From the NCBI GenBank assembly GCA_902492065.1, contig CABUKE010000001.1:434001-498000 (forward strand): DNA of 64,000 nucleotides. The letters run 5' to 3'. Origin of the DNA: an uncultured Eubacteriales bacterium (lineage in GTDB: Bacteria; Bacillota; Clostridia; UBA1381; UMGS1253). The notes under the pieces were generated by a model that was not told the DNA's origin, made no database searches, and saw only the letters and a program-made list of their open reading frames with translations. The position numbers and the translations under genes were made by a program. This document shows positions 24,477 through 33,238 of this stretch, one piece after another. Each line of letters starts with the position of its first letter. Within the stretch, counting starts at the first letter, position 1.

Positions 24477-25184
24477 TTGTTTAGTTTCTTGTTTGGGTAC
24501 ATTGTTAATTTGTTTTATCAGTTCTTTTTATCCGGGTATGTATCGGGAAATTACGCATTTCCAAAGCCGCTCGGCGCACAGGAGGAGCGCGAATATCTGC
24601 GCCGGTGCAAGGCAGGGGACGAGGAAGCGCGTGGAAAACTGATAGAACATAATCTCCGGCTTGTGGCGCACATTGTAAAAAAATATGCGCCCACGGCCGG
24701 AAACGATTCGGATGACCTGATTTCCATTGGGACAATTGGACTGATTAAGGCAATTGACAGCTTTGATGAAACGAAGAAGATTCGTCTGGCAACGTATGCG
24801 GCACGGTGCATTCAAAATGAAATCCTCATGGTAATGCGCGCGGGTAAAAACCGACAGCGTGAAACCTCTCTGCAAGACCCAATCGGCACTGACAGCGAGG
24901 GAAATACCATATCGCTTTTAAATGTCATATACAGCGATGACGAGGATATTGACGATTCTTTGGCCCTCAAGTCACAGGTTAAGAAATTGTATGAGGCAAT
25001 TGAACAGAAACTCAGTCCACGGGAGAAAAAAGTGCTGAAAATGCGCTATGGGCTTGGTAACTGTGAGCCCGCCACGCAGCGTGAGATTGCAAAGCTGCTC
25101 AATATTTCCCGTTCCTATGTATCACGTATTGAAACAAAAGCGTTAGGCAAACTAAAGAGTGAAATTGGAGAGTCAGAATCCTGA
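24477..25184 (+). CDS. sigK: RNA polymerase sporulation sigma factor SigK
   Basis: 235 aa. The hydrophobic N-terminal pro-region (LFGYIVNLFYQFFLSGYVSG) is followed by NAFP-like YAFPKPLGAQEE, region 2 (IEHNLRLVAHIVKKYAP, DLISIGTIGLIKAID, LATYAARCIQNEILM) and region 4 with TQREIAKLLNISRSYVSRIE. This matches SigK, which directs late mother-cell transcription in sporulation. The pro-region suggests activation by a membrane protease. The gene is continuous; there is no skin-like insertion. The start is TTG 24477, 7 bases after GGGAGGGG. It is strong evidence that the organism is a spore former. Confidence 0.93.
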   Translation: MFSFLFGYIVNLFYQFFLSGYVSGNYAFPKPLGAQEEREYLRRCKAGDEEARGKLIEHNLRLVAHIVKKYAPTAGNDSDDLISIGTIGLIKAIDSFDETKKIRLATYAARCIQNEILMVMRAGKNRQRETSLQDPIGTDSEGNTISLLNVIYSDDEDIDDSLALKSQVKKLYEAIEQKLSPREKKVLKMRYGLGNCEPATQREIAKLLNISRSYVSRIETKALGKLKSEIGESES

Positions 25185-25242
25185 CGCTTCTTAAAAAATG
25201 ATGGAAAACAAGAGAAAAAATTAAAAGATTTTCAATATTATC

Positions 25243-25271
25243 TTGCAAAATGTAATTCGATATGGTAAAAT
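25243..25271 (+). promoter_or_regulatory. Promoter of the aminotransferase gene
   Basis: -35 TTGCAA (25243-25248), 17-base spacer, -10 TAAAAT (25266-25271): the same hexamers and spacing as the rpsJ promoter. Confidence 0.8.
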
Positions 25272-25345
25272 AGAAGCGTTTTAAAGATATAAAATGAAAG
25301 AAAACAATACTTTTGATTCAAAAAGTTACGTTGGAGGGAATTTGG

Positions 25346-26533
25346 ATGAGCAGCATAGCAAAAAAGGCAAGCGGTATCAGCCCGTCGTCCACACTTGCGA
25401 TTGATGCAAAGTTTAAAAGTATGAAAGCACAGGGGCTTGATGTGGTCGGTTTTGGCGCTGGAGAGCCGGACTTTGATACGCCGCAGCATATCAAGGACGC
25501 TGCGATTGCGGCAATTAACCAGGGAAAGACAAAATATACGCCGGCATCCGGCACGCTTGAGCTGAAGCAGGCAATATGCCGGAAATTTAAGCGTGACAAT
25601 GGTTTGGACTACGAGCCGGCGAACATTGTTGTATCGAATGGTGCAAAGCACTCGCTTGTGAATGTTTTTATGGCAATCTGCGACCCGGGCGACGAGGTAA
25701 TCATTCCGGCGCCGTATTGGGTGAGTTATCCGGAGATGGTCAAGATTGCGGACGGCGTTCCGGTGATTTTGCCTACGAAGGAAGAAAACGATTTCAAGTT
25801 TTCAATCGAGGATCTGAAAGCGGTTATTACGCCGAAAACAAGAGCAATTATCATCAATTCTCCGAGCAATCCGACCGGTATGGTTTATACGGAAGAGGAG
25901 CTTAGGGCGATTGCGCAGGTTGCGGTGGAGCATGATATCTATGTTGTGTCGGACGAAATTTACGAGCATTTGACTTATGAGGGCAAGCCGGTCAGTATTG
26001 CGACCTTTGGAGACGCGATTAAGGATTTAACAATTGTGGTAAACGGCGTTTCCAAGACGTATGCCATGACGGGGTGGAGAATTGGCTATACAGCCTCCAA
26101 TGCAGCGCTTGCAAAGGTTATGGGCAATGTACAGAGCCACGCAACGTCAAACCCGAACACGATTGCACAGGCGGCAGCGGTTGCTGCGCTTGACGGCCCG
26201 ACGGAAACGGTGGAGATGATGCGCAGCGCATTTTTGGAGCGCCGGAATTATATGGTGGAACGGATTAACCGCATGGACGGCGTGTCGTGCCTGTGTCCGC
26301 ACGGGGCGTTCTATGTTCTCATGAATATCTCCAAACTGATTGGGAAGGAAATTGCAGGATGTACCATTGGCGGAAGCGACGATTTTGCAAACGCCTTTTT
26401 GGAGAAAGCAAATGTGGCGGTTGTACCGGGCAGCGGCTTTGGCGCAGATAGTTATGTGCGTTGGTCTTATGCGACAAGTATGGAGAGTATCAAAGAGGGG
26501 CTTGACCGGCTGGAGAAATTTCTTGCAATGTAA
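25346..26533 (+). CDS. Class I aminotransferase, aspartate type
   Basis: 395 aa, PLP fold type I. Landmarks are GAGEPDFDTP, the substrate/cofactor segment SNGAKHSL, NSPSNPTG, SDEIYEHL and the Schiff-base lysine in VNGVSKTYAMTGWRIGY. The C-terminal RWSYATS has the arginine that binds the substrate carboxylate. It matches bacterial subgroup Ib aspartate aminotransferases (2-oxoglutarate/oxaloacetate), often named aspC or aspB; broader amino-acid use is possible. The start is ATG 25346, 6 bases after GGAGGG. It has its own promoter, and tRNA-Gln lies downstream with a separate promoter. Confidence 0.93.
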   Translation: MSSIAKKASGISPSSTLAIDAKFKSMKAQGLDVVGFGAGEPDFDTPQHIKDAAIAAINQGKTKYTPASGTLELKQAICRKFKRDNGLDYEPANIVVSNGAKHSLVNVFMAICDPGDEVIIPAPYWVSYPEMVKIADGVPVILPTKEENDFKFSIEDLKAVITPKTRAIIINSPSNPTGMVYTEEELRAIAQVAVEHDIYVVSDEIYEHLTYEGKPVSIATFGDAIKDLTIVVNGVSKTYAMTGWRIGYTASNAALAKVMGNVQSHATSNPNTIAQAAAVAALDGPTETVEMMRSAFLERRNYMVERINRMDGVSCLCPHGAFYVLMNISKLIGKEIAGCTIGGSDDFANAFLEKANVAVVPGSGFGADSYVRWSYATSMESIKEGLDRLEKFLAM

Positions 26534-26609
26534 ATGGATAGCTAAGTGCATTTCGATACGGGTTTTCCGTACCGAAATGCATATTTTTTTGAAAAATCAG
26601 AAAAAATAC

Positions 26610-26638
26610 TTGACAGAAGGCGAAAAATAGTATATTAT
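26610..26638 (+). promoter_or_regulatory. Promoter of tRNA-Gln
   Basis: -35 TTGACA (26610-26615), 17-base spacer, -10 TATTAT (26633-26638), placed 22 bases before the mature tRNA. It is the one near-perfect TTGACA promoter in the window. Confidence 0.85.
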
Positions 26639-26660
26639 ATTTACCGTGCCTTAGCGGTAA

Positions 26661-26734
26661 TGCGGAATTGTGTAAGGGTAGCACAAGCGACTCTGACTCG
26701 CTTTGTCTGGGTTCGAATCCTAGTTCCGCAACCA
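26661..26734 (+). tRNA. tRNA-Gln (anticodon CTG)
   Basis: Cloverleaf read by hand. The acceptor stem is TGCGGAA/TTCCGCA with U1-A72, typical of tRNA-Gln. The D stem is GTGT/GCAC with a short loop. The anticodon stem is AGCGA/TCGCT around loop CTCTGAC, giving CTG at positions 34-36. The T arm is CTGGG-TTCGAAT-CCTAG. CCA is encoded (26732-26734). It decodes CAG codons. It is an isolated tRNA gene with its own promoter and terminator. Confidence 0.95.
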
Positions 26735-26768
26735 AAATAGAGTAAGCTTCGCTTACTCTATTTTTTAT
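26735..26768 (+). terminator. Terminator of tRNA-Gln
   Basis: AAATAGAGTAAGC (26735-26747), loop TTC, GCTTACTCTATTT (26751-26763), then a T run. Confidence 0.92.
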
Positions 26769-26780
26769 TTTTATAAAGAC

Positions 26781-26817
26781 AAACGGCATAGCCTGTAAGC
26801 AATGGGCTGTGCCGTTT
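26781..26817 (-). terminator. Terminator left from the decayed ABC transporter gene
   Basis: AAACGGCATAGCC pairs with GGCTGTGCCGTTT. Read on the minus strand, a T-rich stretch follows. It lies just beyond the 3' end of the transporter relic and fits as its old terminator. Confidence 0.5.
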
Positions 26818-26835
26818 AAAAATTTGCGAAACCAG

Positions 26836-27040
26836 TCCTCTCAGCGACCTAGCTTGACTCTCCGTCTGGAACTCTACCATGCGGTTGTACAGGCCACCGT
26901 TCTGGATGACGTATCGGGGAACCATGTTCCTTGACGACTCCGTTTGCGAGGATAACGATCTTGTCCTCGCCGGCTACCATTCGCATTTGATGTGCAATGA
27001 CAAGAACCGTTTTTTCCTGAATCAGTCTGGAAATAACGCC
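26836..27040 (-). pseudogene. ABC exporter ATP-binding protein, C-terminal relic with frameshift
   Basis: Read on the minus strand from 27040, the sequence gives ISRLIQEKTVLVIAH, then RMVAGEDKIVILANGVV and KEHGSP. This is the H-loop and C-terminal part of the nucleotide-binding domain of a multidrug-type ABC exporter. Near 26911-26916 the frame shifts, and the family sequence continues in another frame as IQNGGLYNRMVEFQTESQA. Everything upstream of the H-loop, including the membrane domain and Walker A, is gone. A stop also interrupts the frame just before the relic, at about 27050. Confidence 0.75.
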
Positions 27041-27146
27041 TTAAATTAGGCTTTCATTCCAGAAATCTCACCCATATTATCAGACTGCTTTTGAAGGGAA
27101 AGGCTGGCAAAGTCGTGTTGAACGATGGACGCGCCTCCTCTTTCAT

Positions 27147-27169
27147 ATAGCGGTGTTATATAACGCTAT
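27147..27169. promoter_or_regulatory. Orphan operator-like dyad upstream of the ABC relic
   Basis: ATAGCG (27147-27152) and CGCTAT (27164-27169) flank the AT-rich core GTGTTATATAA. On the minus strand a GAGGAGG sequence follows at 27132-27138, before the relic. The pattern fits a TetR- or MarR-type operator of a lost exporter operon, but no regulator gene is nearby. Confidence 0.4.
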
Positions 27170-27213
27170 TATAAGTATAGCAAACCTGTATGGGTTCGTC
27201 AGGCGCAGAAATA

Positions 27214-27269
27214 TATTTAAATAAAGCCCGACGACACCGTGAGCATGAGCTGGGGGCGTTAGGCTTTAT
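27214..27269 (-). terminator. Terminator of the beta-galactosidase gene
   Basis: On the minus strand AAAGCCTAACG pairs with CGTCGGGCTTT across a GC-rich loop and is followed by ATTTAAATATATTT. Confidence 0.6.
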
Positions 27270-27296
27270 CGCAAAACCGGCAACAGAGAATTTATA

Positions 27297-29354
27297 TCAG
27301 AATTGTTGTGCCAGTATCAAACAGTCATAGCCGCTGATTTCGCACTCGCCTTGTAGCATCTGTCCGCTCAAAAGTTCTTTTAATGGAGTGCTAAGCGTGA
27401 TTTTTGCCGGTAAATTCTTATAATTTAAAAGGAAAATATAACGTATTCCCGCCTTTTCCCGGACAGCCAGTTCGACGGTTTCCGGTAGGCGGAGCACGCT
27501 GCTGAGGTTCAGCGGCGTTTTAATCCCAACTATATCCGCAACAAGCGCCGCCGTATCCTCCGCAAAAGCGCTGCCCACGTAGTAGGTCTGGCCTTTGCCG
27601 GTAGCCTTATGTACAATAGCGGGTGCGCCGTCATAATAGTTGTGGCGGAAATACCCGATTGGCGTTCCATCTGTCGGCTCTAAAATTTCATTATAAATCG
27701 GCGCGCTTACGGTACGTCCCTCACACACAATTTGTTCCGGCACATCAAATTTGGTTAGTGCGGTAAAGTCGTGTACCTCTACGCCGCACAGGTTTGACAG
27801 CGGCCCAGGAACTGGCTCCATGCGGCAGATTCCCGTTTCATTTTTATACCCGGTCAGACAACCGAGAATCAATGTCCCGCCATTGTTTACATAGTCATAG
27901 AGCAGGGTGGCACGCTTTTCGGTCAGAATCGCACCGTGGGGATAGATAATTTGCCGGTAACGCTGCAGGTCTGTAAGAAGTGTATCGTCCGTCAGGTAAA
28001 CCATGTCAAGCGGAACGTGTCGTTTTTGCAGGCAGCAGAACCATGCGTCGTTGCTGGCCTTATCGCACGTACCATGCCATACATCGTGCTCACCCGCCCA
28101 TTCATTGTCATAGTCCGCGATAAGGGCAGTTTCGGCGACATAGCGTGCACCGGCAAGACCGCCGAGCCTTTTTCTTTCGCTATCAATTCGGGCAACTTCG
28201 TCGATCCGGCGGCTTGGATAGTTTGAGTAATTATTCAAACCGTGCCAGTACATCTCTGTGCCAAAGGTACAGGTGCGCCAGCGAAAATAGCTGACAAAGT
28301 CCGCGCCGTGCGCAATTGCCTGATAGGTCCAAAGCCGTATCTGGCCCGGCTTTGGCATATTCTGCGCGATACGGAAGTTCCATCCGCCGCCTCCGGCCTG
28401 CTGTTCCATAATTCCGAACAGAGGAGAAATACTGCGCGTATACATCAGCCGGAAGGAGGCGTTTCGGTCCTCCAGGCCGTTCGTTTCCTTTGGATCAATG
28501 TTTGTTTCGTGGGCGAAGTTCGGATAATTGTCGTAAGTAATAAAGTCTAAAACGTCGTTCGTCAGCTTGTGGTAATCCAGATGGCCGTACAGACCATTAG
28601 TCGTAATGAATTGTCCGTCGCGGCGGTAGCGCTTGATAATGTCAGCTTGGAGCTTTAAAAAGCGGGTTGCCGAGTCTGAGATAAAGCGTTTTTCCTCAAG
28701 CTGCATATGGGGATTGGTTTCACCAGGAAAATTTGTCCGCCGGGTCAGAAATATCTCTTTCCAGTCGCTGTATGTTTGGTTCCAGAACGCTGTCCCCATT
28801 GCCGCATTGAGGCGGTCAAGCGTGCCATACTTGTCCTTCAAATACTGCCGAAAGGCGATATGGTCGCTCTCAGAATAATAAACGTCTTTTTCACAGTTGA
28901 TTTCGTTATCAAGCTGCCAGCCAATCAAGTTTGGATAGCTCGAATAATGGCGCGCGAGCTGCTCAGTGATTTTGGCTGAAAAGTCCAGATACACCGACGA
29001 GTTGAGGCTGGTTTGCCGACGCAGGCCGGGATGGATATGGTTTCCGTCGATATCTGTGTTGAGAATCTCTGGGTATTTATGGCTCATCCAAAGCGGTGCC
29101 GTGGCAGTAGGCGTACAGAAAATAATTTGAAGGTTCTCCTCCTGCGCCAATTCCATAAAACGGTCAAAAAAGTCAAAGGTATATTCGCCCTCGCGCGGCT
29201 CAAATTTGTTCCATGCAAACTCGGCGACACGTACGACCTCGATACCGTATTCCTTCATCCTGCGCAGGTCGTCGCGCCACATGGATTCGGGCCAGTGCTC
29301 TGGGTAGTAGCACACGCCGAGCGTGATATGGGATAGATTGATTGCATTGTCCAT
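27297..29354 (-). CDS. Beta-galactosidase, glycoside hydrolase family 42
   Basis: 685 aa, typical for GH42. It has ITLGVCYYPEHWPESMW at the N-terminus, the acid/base glutamate in LIGWQLDNEIN and the probable nucleophile in LFGIMEQQAGGG. The GH42 trimerisation domain follows, with a small beta-sandwich at the end. It hydrolyses terminal beta-galactosides, often from plant or host galactans and oligosaccharides. There is no signal peptide, so it is intracellular. The start is ATG 29354 behind GGGGGG; an upstream extension to 29603 covers the promoter. It stands alone without transport genes. Confidence 0.95.
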   Translation of the reverse strand: MDNAINLSHITLGVCYYPEHWPESMWRDDLRRMKEYGIEVVRVAEFAWNKFEPREGEYTFDFFDRFMELAQEENLQIIFCTPTATAPLWMSHKYPEILNTDIDGNHIHPGLRRQTSLNSSVYLDFSAKITEQLARHYSSYPNLIGWQLDNEINCEKDVYYSESDHIAFRQYLKDKYGTLDRLNAAMGTAFWNQTYSDWKEIFLTRRTNFPGETNPHMQLEEKRFISDSATRFLKLQADIIKRYRRDGQFITTNGLYGHLDYHKLTNDVLDFITYDNYPNFAHETNIDPKETNGLEDRNASFRLMYTRSISPLFGIMEQQAGGGGWNFRIAQNMPKPGQIRLWTYQAIAHGADFVSYFRWRTCTFGTEMYWHGLNNYSNYPSRRIDEVARIDSERKRLGGLAGARYVAETALIADYDNEWAGEHDVWHGTCDKASNDAWFCCLQKRHVPLDMVYLTDDTLLTDLQRYRQIIYPHGAILTEKRATLLYDYVNNGGTLILGCLTGYKNETGICRMEPVPGPLSNLCGVEVHDFTALTKFDVPEQIVCEGRTVSAPIYNEILEPTDGTPIGYFRHNYYDGAPAIVHKATGKGQTYYVGSAFAEDTAALVADIVGIKTPLNLSSVLRLPETVELAVREKAGIRYIFLLNYKNLPAKITLSTPLKELLSGQMLQGECEISGYDCLILAQQF

Positions 29355-29391
29355 GAAAGCCCCCCTTTTTTGAAAATTTTCCATTGTTTTT

Positions 29392-29420
29392 ATTATACCT
29401 AAATTGTAAAGTCCTTGCAA
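29392..29420 (-). promoter_or_regulatory. Promoter of the GH42 gene
   Basis: On the minus strand: -35 TTGCAA (29420-29415), 17-base spacer, -10 TATAAT (29397-29392). The -35 hexamer is again TTGCAA. Confidence 0.8.
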
Positions 29421-29496
29421 TGATTTTGTGATTGCTTTTTCATTTGCATGGATATATAATGGGAGTGAGCCAGATATTGTTAAGGAGGGGAAAAGG

Positions 29497-30831
29497 ATGA
29501 AAAAATATATGACTTGGATATTCATGTTTGTAATAGTTACTCTGTTTTGTATGCCGGTATCGGCGGAAATTGTCATGAATGTGGAATATTTTGAAAATGG
29601 CACAGAAACGGTACTGCCGGAGACAGACCCACCGGGACTTATTGAGGTTAATGGGGTAAAATATATTAACCTGCGTGGCCCAGGCGGACAAATGCTTGCG
29701 TATAATGGGAACGAAGATGTATATTTGTCCTATACCAACAACTTAGAAAAAATACGTTTATCAAGCCATTGCATATGGACTGGAGAGTATTTTATGGTGC
29801 GAGATGGTTATTTAGATCATCCAAATGCGCCAAAATATGCAAAAGAAAGACCATATTTGTTTGGAATAGAACCACTCCAGTTTTATGATATTAATTTTAA
29901 CCTTGTTAAGACTGTTCGATTTGAGGATGATGAGTATATTAAAAAGGCAACCTACGTAGACGGGACCTATTATTGCTATGTGGAACGTCCAAACGGATTC
30001 GGATACTATGCATCGACGGATTTAGAAAATTGGGAGGTGGTACGTGGGGCGATTCCTGAAAAAACTGGAAATGTGACATATAAGCTAAATAATTTGGTGC
30101 AAAAAGAAGAAAGTTTATTTGCTTTTGAAGATTTATTCTCTCTTAACGGAAGTGATTACTATGGTTTAGTAAGTGAAGGTGATCAACGGGCGGGAGGCGG
30201 CACCTCTTTCGGACAATGGAGGATACAATCTGGATTTGGGCGATTGCAATATGATTTACCAGCAAAAATGTATATTACAAACGACAGTATTTACAATGTT
30301 GTACTTTCATTTGATAAAGATTTAAAAACGTATGAGCCATACACAGCGGATAGCTATTATCAGGCATATCAAATTCAGCAAATTTATGAAAATGGCGACA
30401 ATTTAGTGATAGACCTGAAAAAATTTCGCCTCACCACCCCCAAGCAACCCGTATATGACGCGCTCAACGCTATCAAAGATGCACCGTATGTACGGGTAGG
30501 AAATGAGATCCTCGGCTTCGAAACGCCGCCCGTGACCGAATCCGACCGGACGCTCGTGCCCATGCGGTTCCTGTTCGAGCAGCTCGGTGCGGAGGTAACG
30601 TGGGACGAGGCTACAGAAACAGCTACGGCGAAAAAGGCGAACACGACTATTAACTTCGCAATCGACAACACGACGGCTACCGTGAACGGTGCAGAAACCG
30701 TGATGGACGTACCGGCAAGGCTGGTGGGCGACAAGACGATGGTGCCGCTGCGGTTCTTGTCCGAGGAAATGGGCTATACCGTGGAATGGGACGAGGAAAC
30801 AAGGATGGCGACGGTCATAACGCCAGAATAA
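29497..30831 (+). CDS. Secreted protein with C-terminal copper-amine-oxidase-N-like stalk domain
   Basis: 444 aa. A signal peptide (MKKYMTWIFMFVIVTLFCMP, cleaved after VSA) is followed by about 290 residues with no family I recognise, rich in Tyr, Asn and acidic residues. From about residue 325 the copper amine oxidase N-terminal-like domain begins: RTLVPMRFLFEQLGAEVTW and then KTMVPLRFLSEEMGYTVEWD, the two repeats usual in this domain. Such stalk domains are common in surface proteins of Clostridia. The first part is AT-rich and the last 400 bases are clearly GC-richer. ATG 29497 follows AAGGAGGGG. Confidence 0.8.
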   Translation: MKKYMTWIFMFVIVTLFCMPVSAEIVMNVEYFENGTETVLPETDPPGLIEVNGVKYINLRGPGGQMLAYNGNEDVYLSYTNNLEKIRLSSHCIWTGEYFMVRDGYLDHPNAPKYAKERPYLFGIEPLQFYDINFNLVKTVRFEDDEYIKKATYVDGTYYCYVERPNGFGYYASTDLENWEVVRGAIPEKTGNVTYKLNNLVQKEESLFAFEDLFSLNGSDYYGLVSEGDQRAGGGTSFGQWRIQSGFGRLQYDLPAKMYITNDSIYNVVLSFDKDLKTYEPYTADSYYQAYQIQQIYENGDNLVIDLKKFRLTTPKQPVYDALNAIKDAPYVRVGNEILGFETPPVTESDRTLVPMRFLFEQLGAEVTWDEATETATAKKANTTINFAIDNTTATVNGAETVMDVPARLVGDKTMVPLRFLSEEMGYTVEWDEETRMATVITPE

Positions 30832-30851
30832 ACGCAATGTATAACAAAGAT

Positions 30852-30890
30852 AAAAGCCCCCGCTTATGACAAACGGGGGCTTTATTTTAT
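30852..30890. terminator. Bidirectional terminator
   Basis: AAAGCCCCCG pairs with CGGGGGCTTT, with T-rich tails in both directions. It serves the secreted protein gene and the convergent metallophosphoesterase gene. Confidence 0.85.
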
Positions 30891-30920
30891 ACCAATATGG
30901 TTATCAGGCGTTAGGAGCTC

Positions 30921-31790
30921 TTACTGTGTTGTACGAAGTGTAACAAAAACGACCTCAGGATTATTGAAAAAGCGTGGCTCCGTCGGAATTTTTGACAGCC
31001 CGCCGCTGACAATCATCTGGGAGTCGCCATTTCTATAGTAACCTTTTACGTACTTATCAACGCCATACTTAATTTTCAATACAAGCCGGTTCAAGCCGGG
31101 AATACCAACCTGTCCGCCGTGTGTATGGCCGGACAAAACAAGATCAAATGGAAATTCTGATACTGTATCGAATAAGGTGGCACGATGGCAAATCAAAATG
31201 TTAAACAGATTCGGGTCTTTGATTTTCTTTTGCAGAGCGCGAAGTTCTTCCCGCAACTCATCATGACGCATGACATCGTCGGAGTAAGCAATATCTTTAT
31301 ACCCGATCAGGTTAATTTTACTTCCACGGTACTCAATCTCCACTGCCTCCGATTCGAGCGGTACTACACCCTTTTCTTTTAAAAATTGAATATACTCATC
31401 GTAGAGCGGTAAAAATTTTTCGTGGTTACCGCTCGAATAATACATGGGATAACCGCTAAGCAGGTCTAAAAGCTTGGACAGGTTATACCAGTCTTTCGGA
31501 TTTTCGTCACTACGCGAAATCATATCTCCAGCCAATACAATGATATCAGGTTTTTGTTCCTCAATGTGCTTATAAATTTTTTCATAATTGTCTGAATTAT
31601 GGAAATCCGACAACAGGGCAATCTTATAATCTTCAAAAACAGCGGGAAGCTTAGCGGAATAAATCGTATAATTTGACGCTGTAACGCCGATGTTTTCATA
31701 ATACAGCCATGCGGCAAGAATGGCGGCTATGGCAACCAGAACGATTATAACCCGTATAAAGCCAGCAAAGGCCCGCTTATAGTTCCCCAA
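30921..31790 (-). CDS. Membrane-anchored metallophosphoesterase, YkuE-like (second copy)
   Basis: 289 aa. One N-terminal membrane segment (residues about 9-28) is followed by the phosphoesterase domain with all motifs intact: LLSDFHNS (D-x-H), AGDMISRSD, SGNHEKF, CHRATLFDTV and SGHTHGGQVGIPG. It is a paralogue of the protein at 22669-23535, with the same architecture. It probably dephosphorylates an envelope lipid or nucleotide sugar outside the membrane. The start is TTG 31790, 5 bases after AAGGTG. It has no partner gene; the next gene upstream is 153 bases away. Confidence 0.9.
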   Translation of the reverse strand: MGNYKRAFAGFIRVIIVLVAIAAILAAWLYYENIGVTASNYTIYSAKLPAVFEDYKIALLSDFHNSDNYEKIYKHIEEQKPDIIVLAGDMISRSDENPKDWYNLSKLLDLLSGYPMYYSSGNHEKFLPLYDEYIQFLKEKGVVPLESEAVEIEYRGSKINLIGYKDIAYSDDVMRHDELREELRALQKKIKDPNLFNILICHRATLFDTVSEFPFDLVLSGHTHGGQVGIPGLNRLVLKIKYGVDKYVKGYYRNGDSQMIVSGGLSKIPTEPRFFNNPEVVFVTLRTTQ

Positions 31791-31942
31791 TGGCTCACCT
31801 TCTCCCGTGTGAAAGTTTACTCCAATATGGAGCGGTAAAAGCTATTCTTATTAATCACTATACCAGAATTTTTTACATTTTTCAATAGATTTACATAAAA
31901 AATACAGATATGTTTAACAGGAGAACCATTCCGGCAGTTGGC

Positions 31943-33082
31943 TTACGATTGCGGTGGCTTGCTTTCCAGCATGGAAACGACAAGCTCGACACGGTTTTTC
32001 AACTCGCTCAGTTCCCGGCCAAGCGTAGAAACCGCTCGTTTCAGCCGTTCGAGCTCTTTTGCTGTCCCGCTTTGTGCCGGCTTTTCCTGTGTAGACGGCT
32101 GCTTTTGGGGGCGTGCGGGCTGTTGGACTGGGGCTGACGGCTTTGGTGCAGCTATGGGATAAAATTTGATTTCTCCGTTGAGAAAATAACCCAGCGCCGA
32201 TGTCCGCTCAAAACCTTGATGGAGTGTAAACAGGACTGAATTGGAAGCGGACGAAAGCAGACGTACTGGCGCGCAGAAGCTTTCCCCGTCGTTAACGCTT
32301 GTCGCATACAGGATGCTCCGGTCCTGTCTCCAAATGATATAGATTTTCTCCTCCTCAAACCGGAGGTACGGAGCAGGGGGGTTTCCTGCAAAGGAAAGCG
32401 GAATACGCACCTCCGGGGAAAAGGTTCCGTCCAAACCGCGTTGCCGGTAGAGAATCTCTTTTTTGCCGACACAACAAATATGCTGCCGTCCAAAGGAGTC
32501 AAGACTAGCATATGGCATACCTGTGCCGGAGGAAAACACGGGCTCAAAGTTTCCTAGCGATTTGGACGACCACTTATAGGTTTTATACCCAAGCACGCCC
32601 AACTCGTTTTGATAATAAAGGTCGGTGTCAAAGTTTTGACTTGTCACGGCATAAAAAGGCCGTTCCCCGTCATGAATCGGCGCAACTACTGCTGGCTGCG
32701 GTTGTGCGCCCTCGCCAAGGATTTGTTGGACAAGCAGAAGCTTGCCACCCGACCGGAGCGTATAGAACAGTTGGACACAGTTCCCGGCAGGCAGCAGAAA
32801 AAAGTGTTTATCATACGCGCCTTTGACCTTGCTGACAAGCAGGGTATATTTGTGCCATTTTTCATTTATATATTTTAAATAGAGTAAATCGCCGTCCATG
32901 TTTTGGCACGCAATATGCAGCGCGCCGCCGCACTGACAGAGGTCAAAGTCAGGATATGCGTCTTGCAGCAGGGTTTGGACGCCGGCATCCGCTTTTATAC
33001 AAAGGCCGTCTGTTTCGGTATGGAAAAAGTGGACTGTACTTCCATTTTCGTTATAAAAAATATGATTGTTTTCATACAGCAA
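31943..33082 (-). CDS. Uncharacterised protein with sialidase-like repeats and C-terminal coiled coil
   Basis: 379 aa, not assigned to a family. The start is TTG 33082, 6 bases after GAGGTG, giving MLYENNHIFYNENG; no ATG lies nearby. Residues about 1-290 contain repeated short strands with Asp or aromatic turns (DGDLLYLKYINEKWH, ILYRQRGLDGTFSP, IYIIWRQDRSILYATS), resembling a beta-propeller or sialidase fold. A Pro/Gln-rich linker (about 300-330) follows, then a heptad coiled coil (ELERLKRAVSTLGRELSEL). There is no signal peptide or membrane span. It is divergent from the DUF3343 gene. Confidence 0.6.
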   Translation of the reverse strand: MLYENNHIFYNENGSTVHFFHTETDGLCIKADAGVQTLLQDAYPDFDLCQCGGALHIACQNMDGDLLYLKYINEKWHKYTLLVSKVKGAYDKHFFLLPAGNCVQLFYTLRSGGKLLLVQQILGEGAQPQPAVVAPIHDGERPFYAVTSQNFDTDLYYQNELGVLGYKTYKWSSKSLGNFEPVFSSGTGMPYASLDSFGRQHICCVGKKEILYRQRGLDGTFSPEVRIPLSFAGNPPAPYLRFEEEKIYIIWRQDRSILYATSVNDGESFCAPVRLLSSASNSVLFTLHQGFERTSALGYFLNGEIKFYPIAAPKPSAPVQQPARPQKQPSTQEKPAQSGTAKELERLKRAVSTLGRELSELKNRVELVVSMLESKPPQS

Positions 33083-33238
33083 TGGGCTCACCTCGTCCGG
33101 ATTTATATAGTTTATTATATGGTTTGACTTGTTGCAAAATGCCCCTCTGCTGCATACTATATCTTGAAGATGTTTTACACTCGTCTGGATAAATGAATAA
33201 GAGCAGACAACAAAATTTAGAATGAAGAAGGTGACTGC

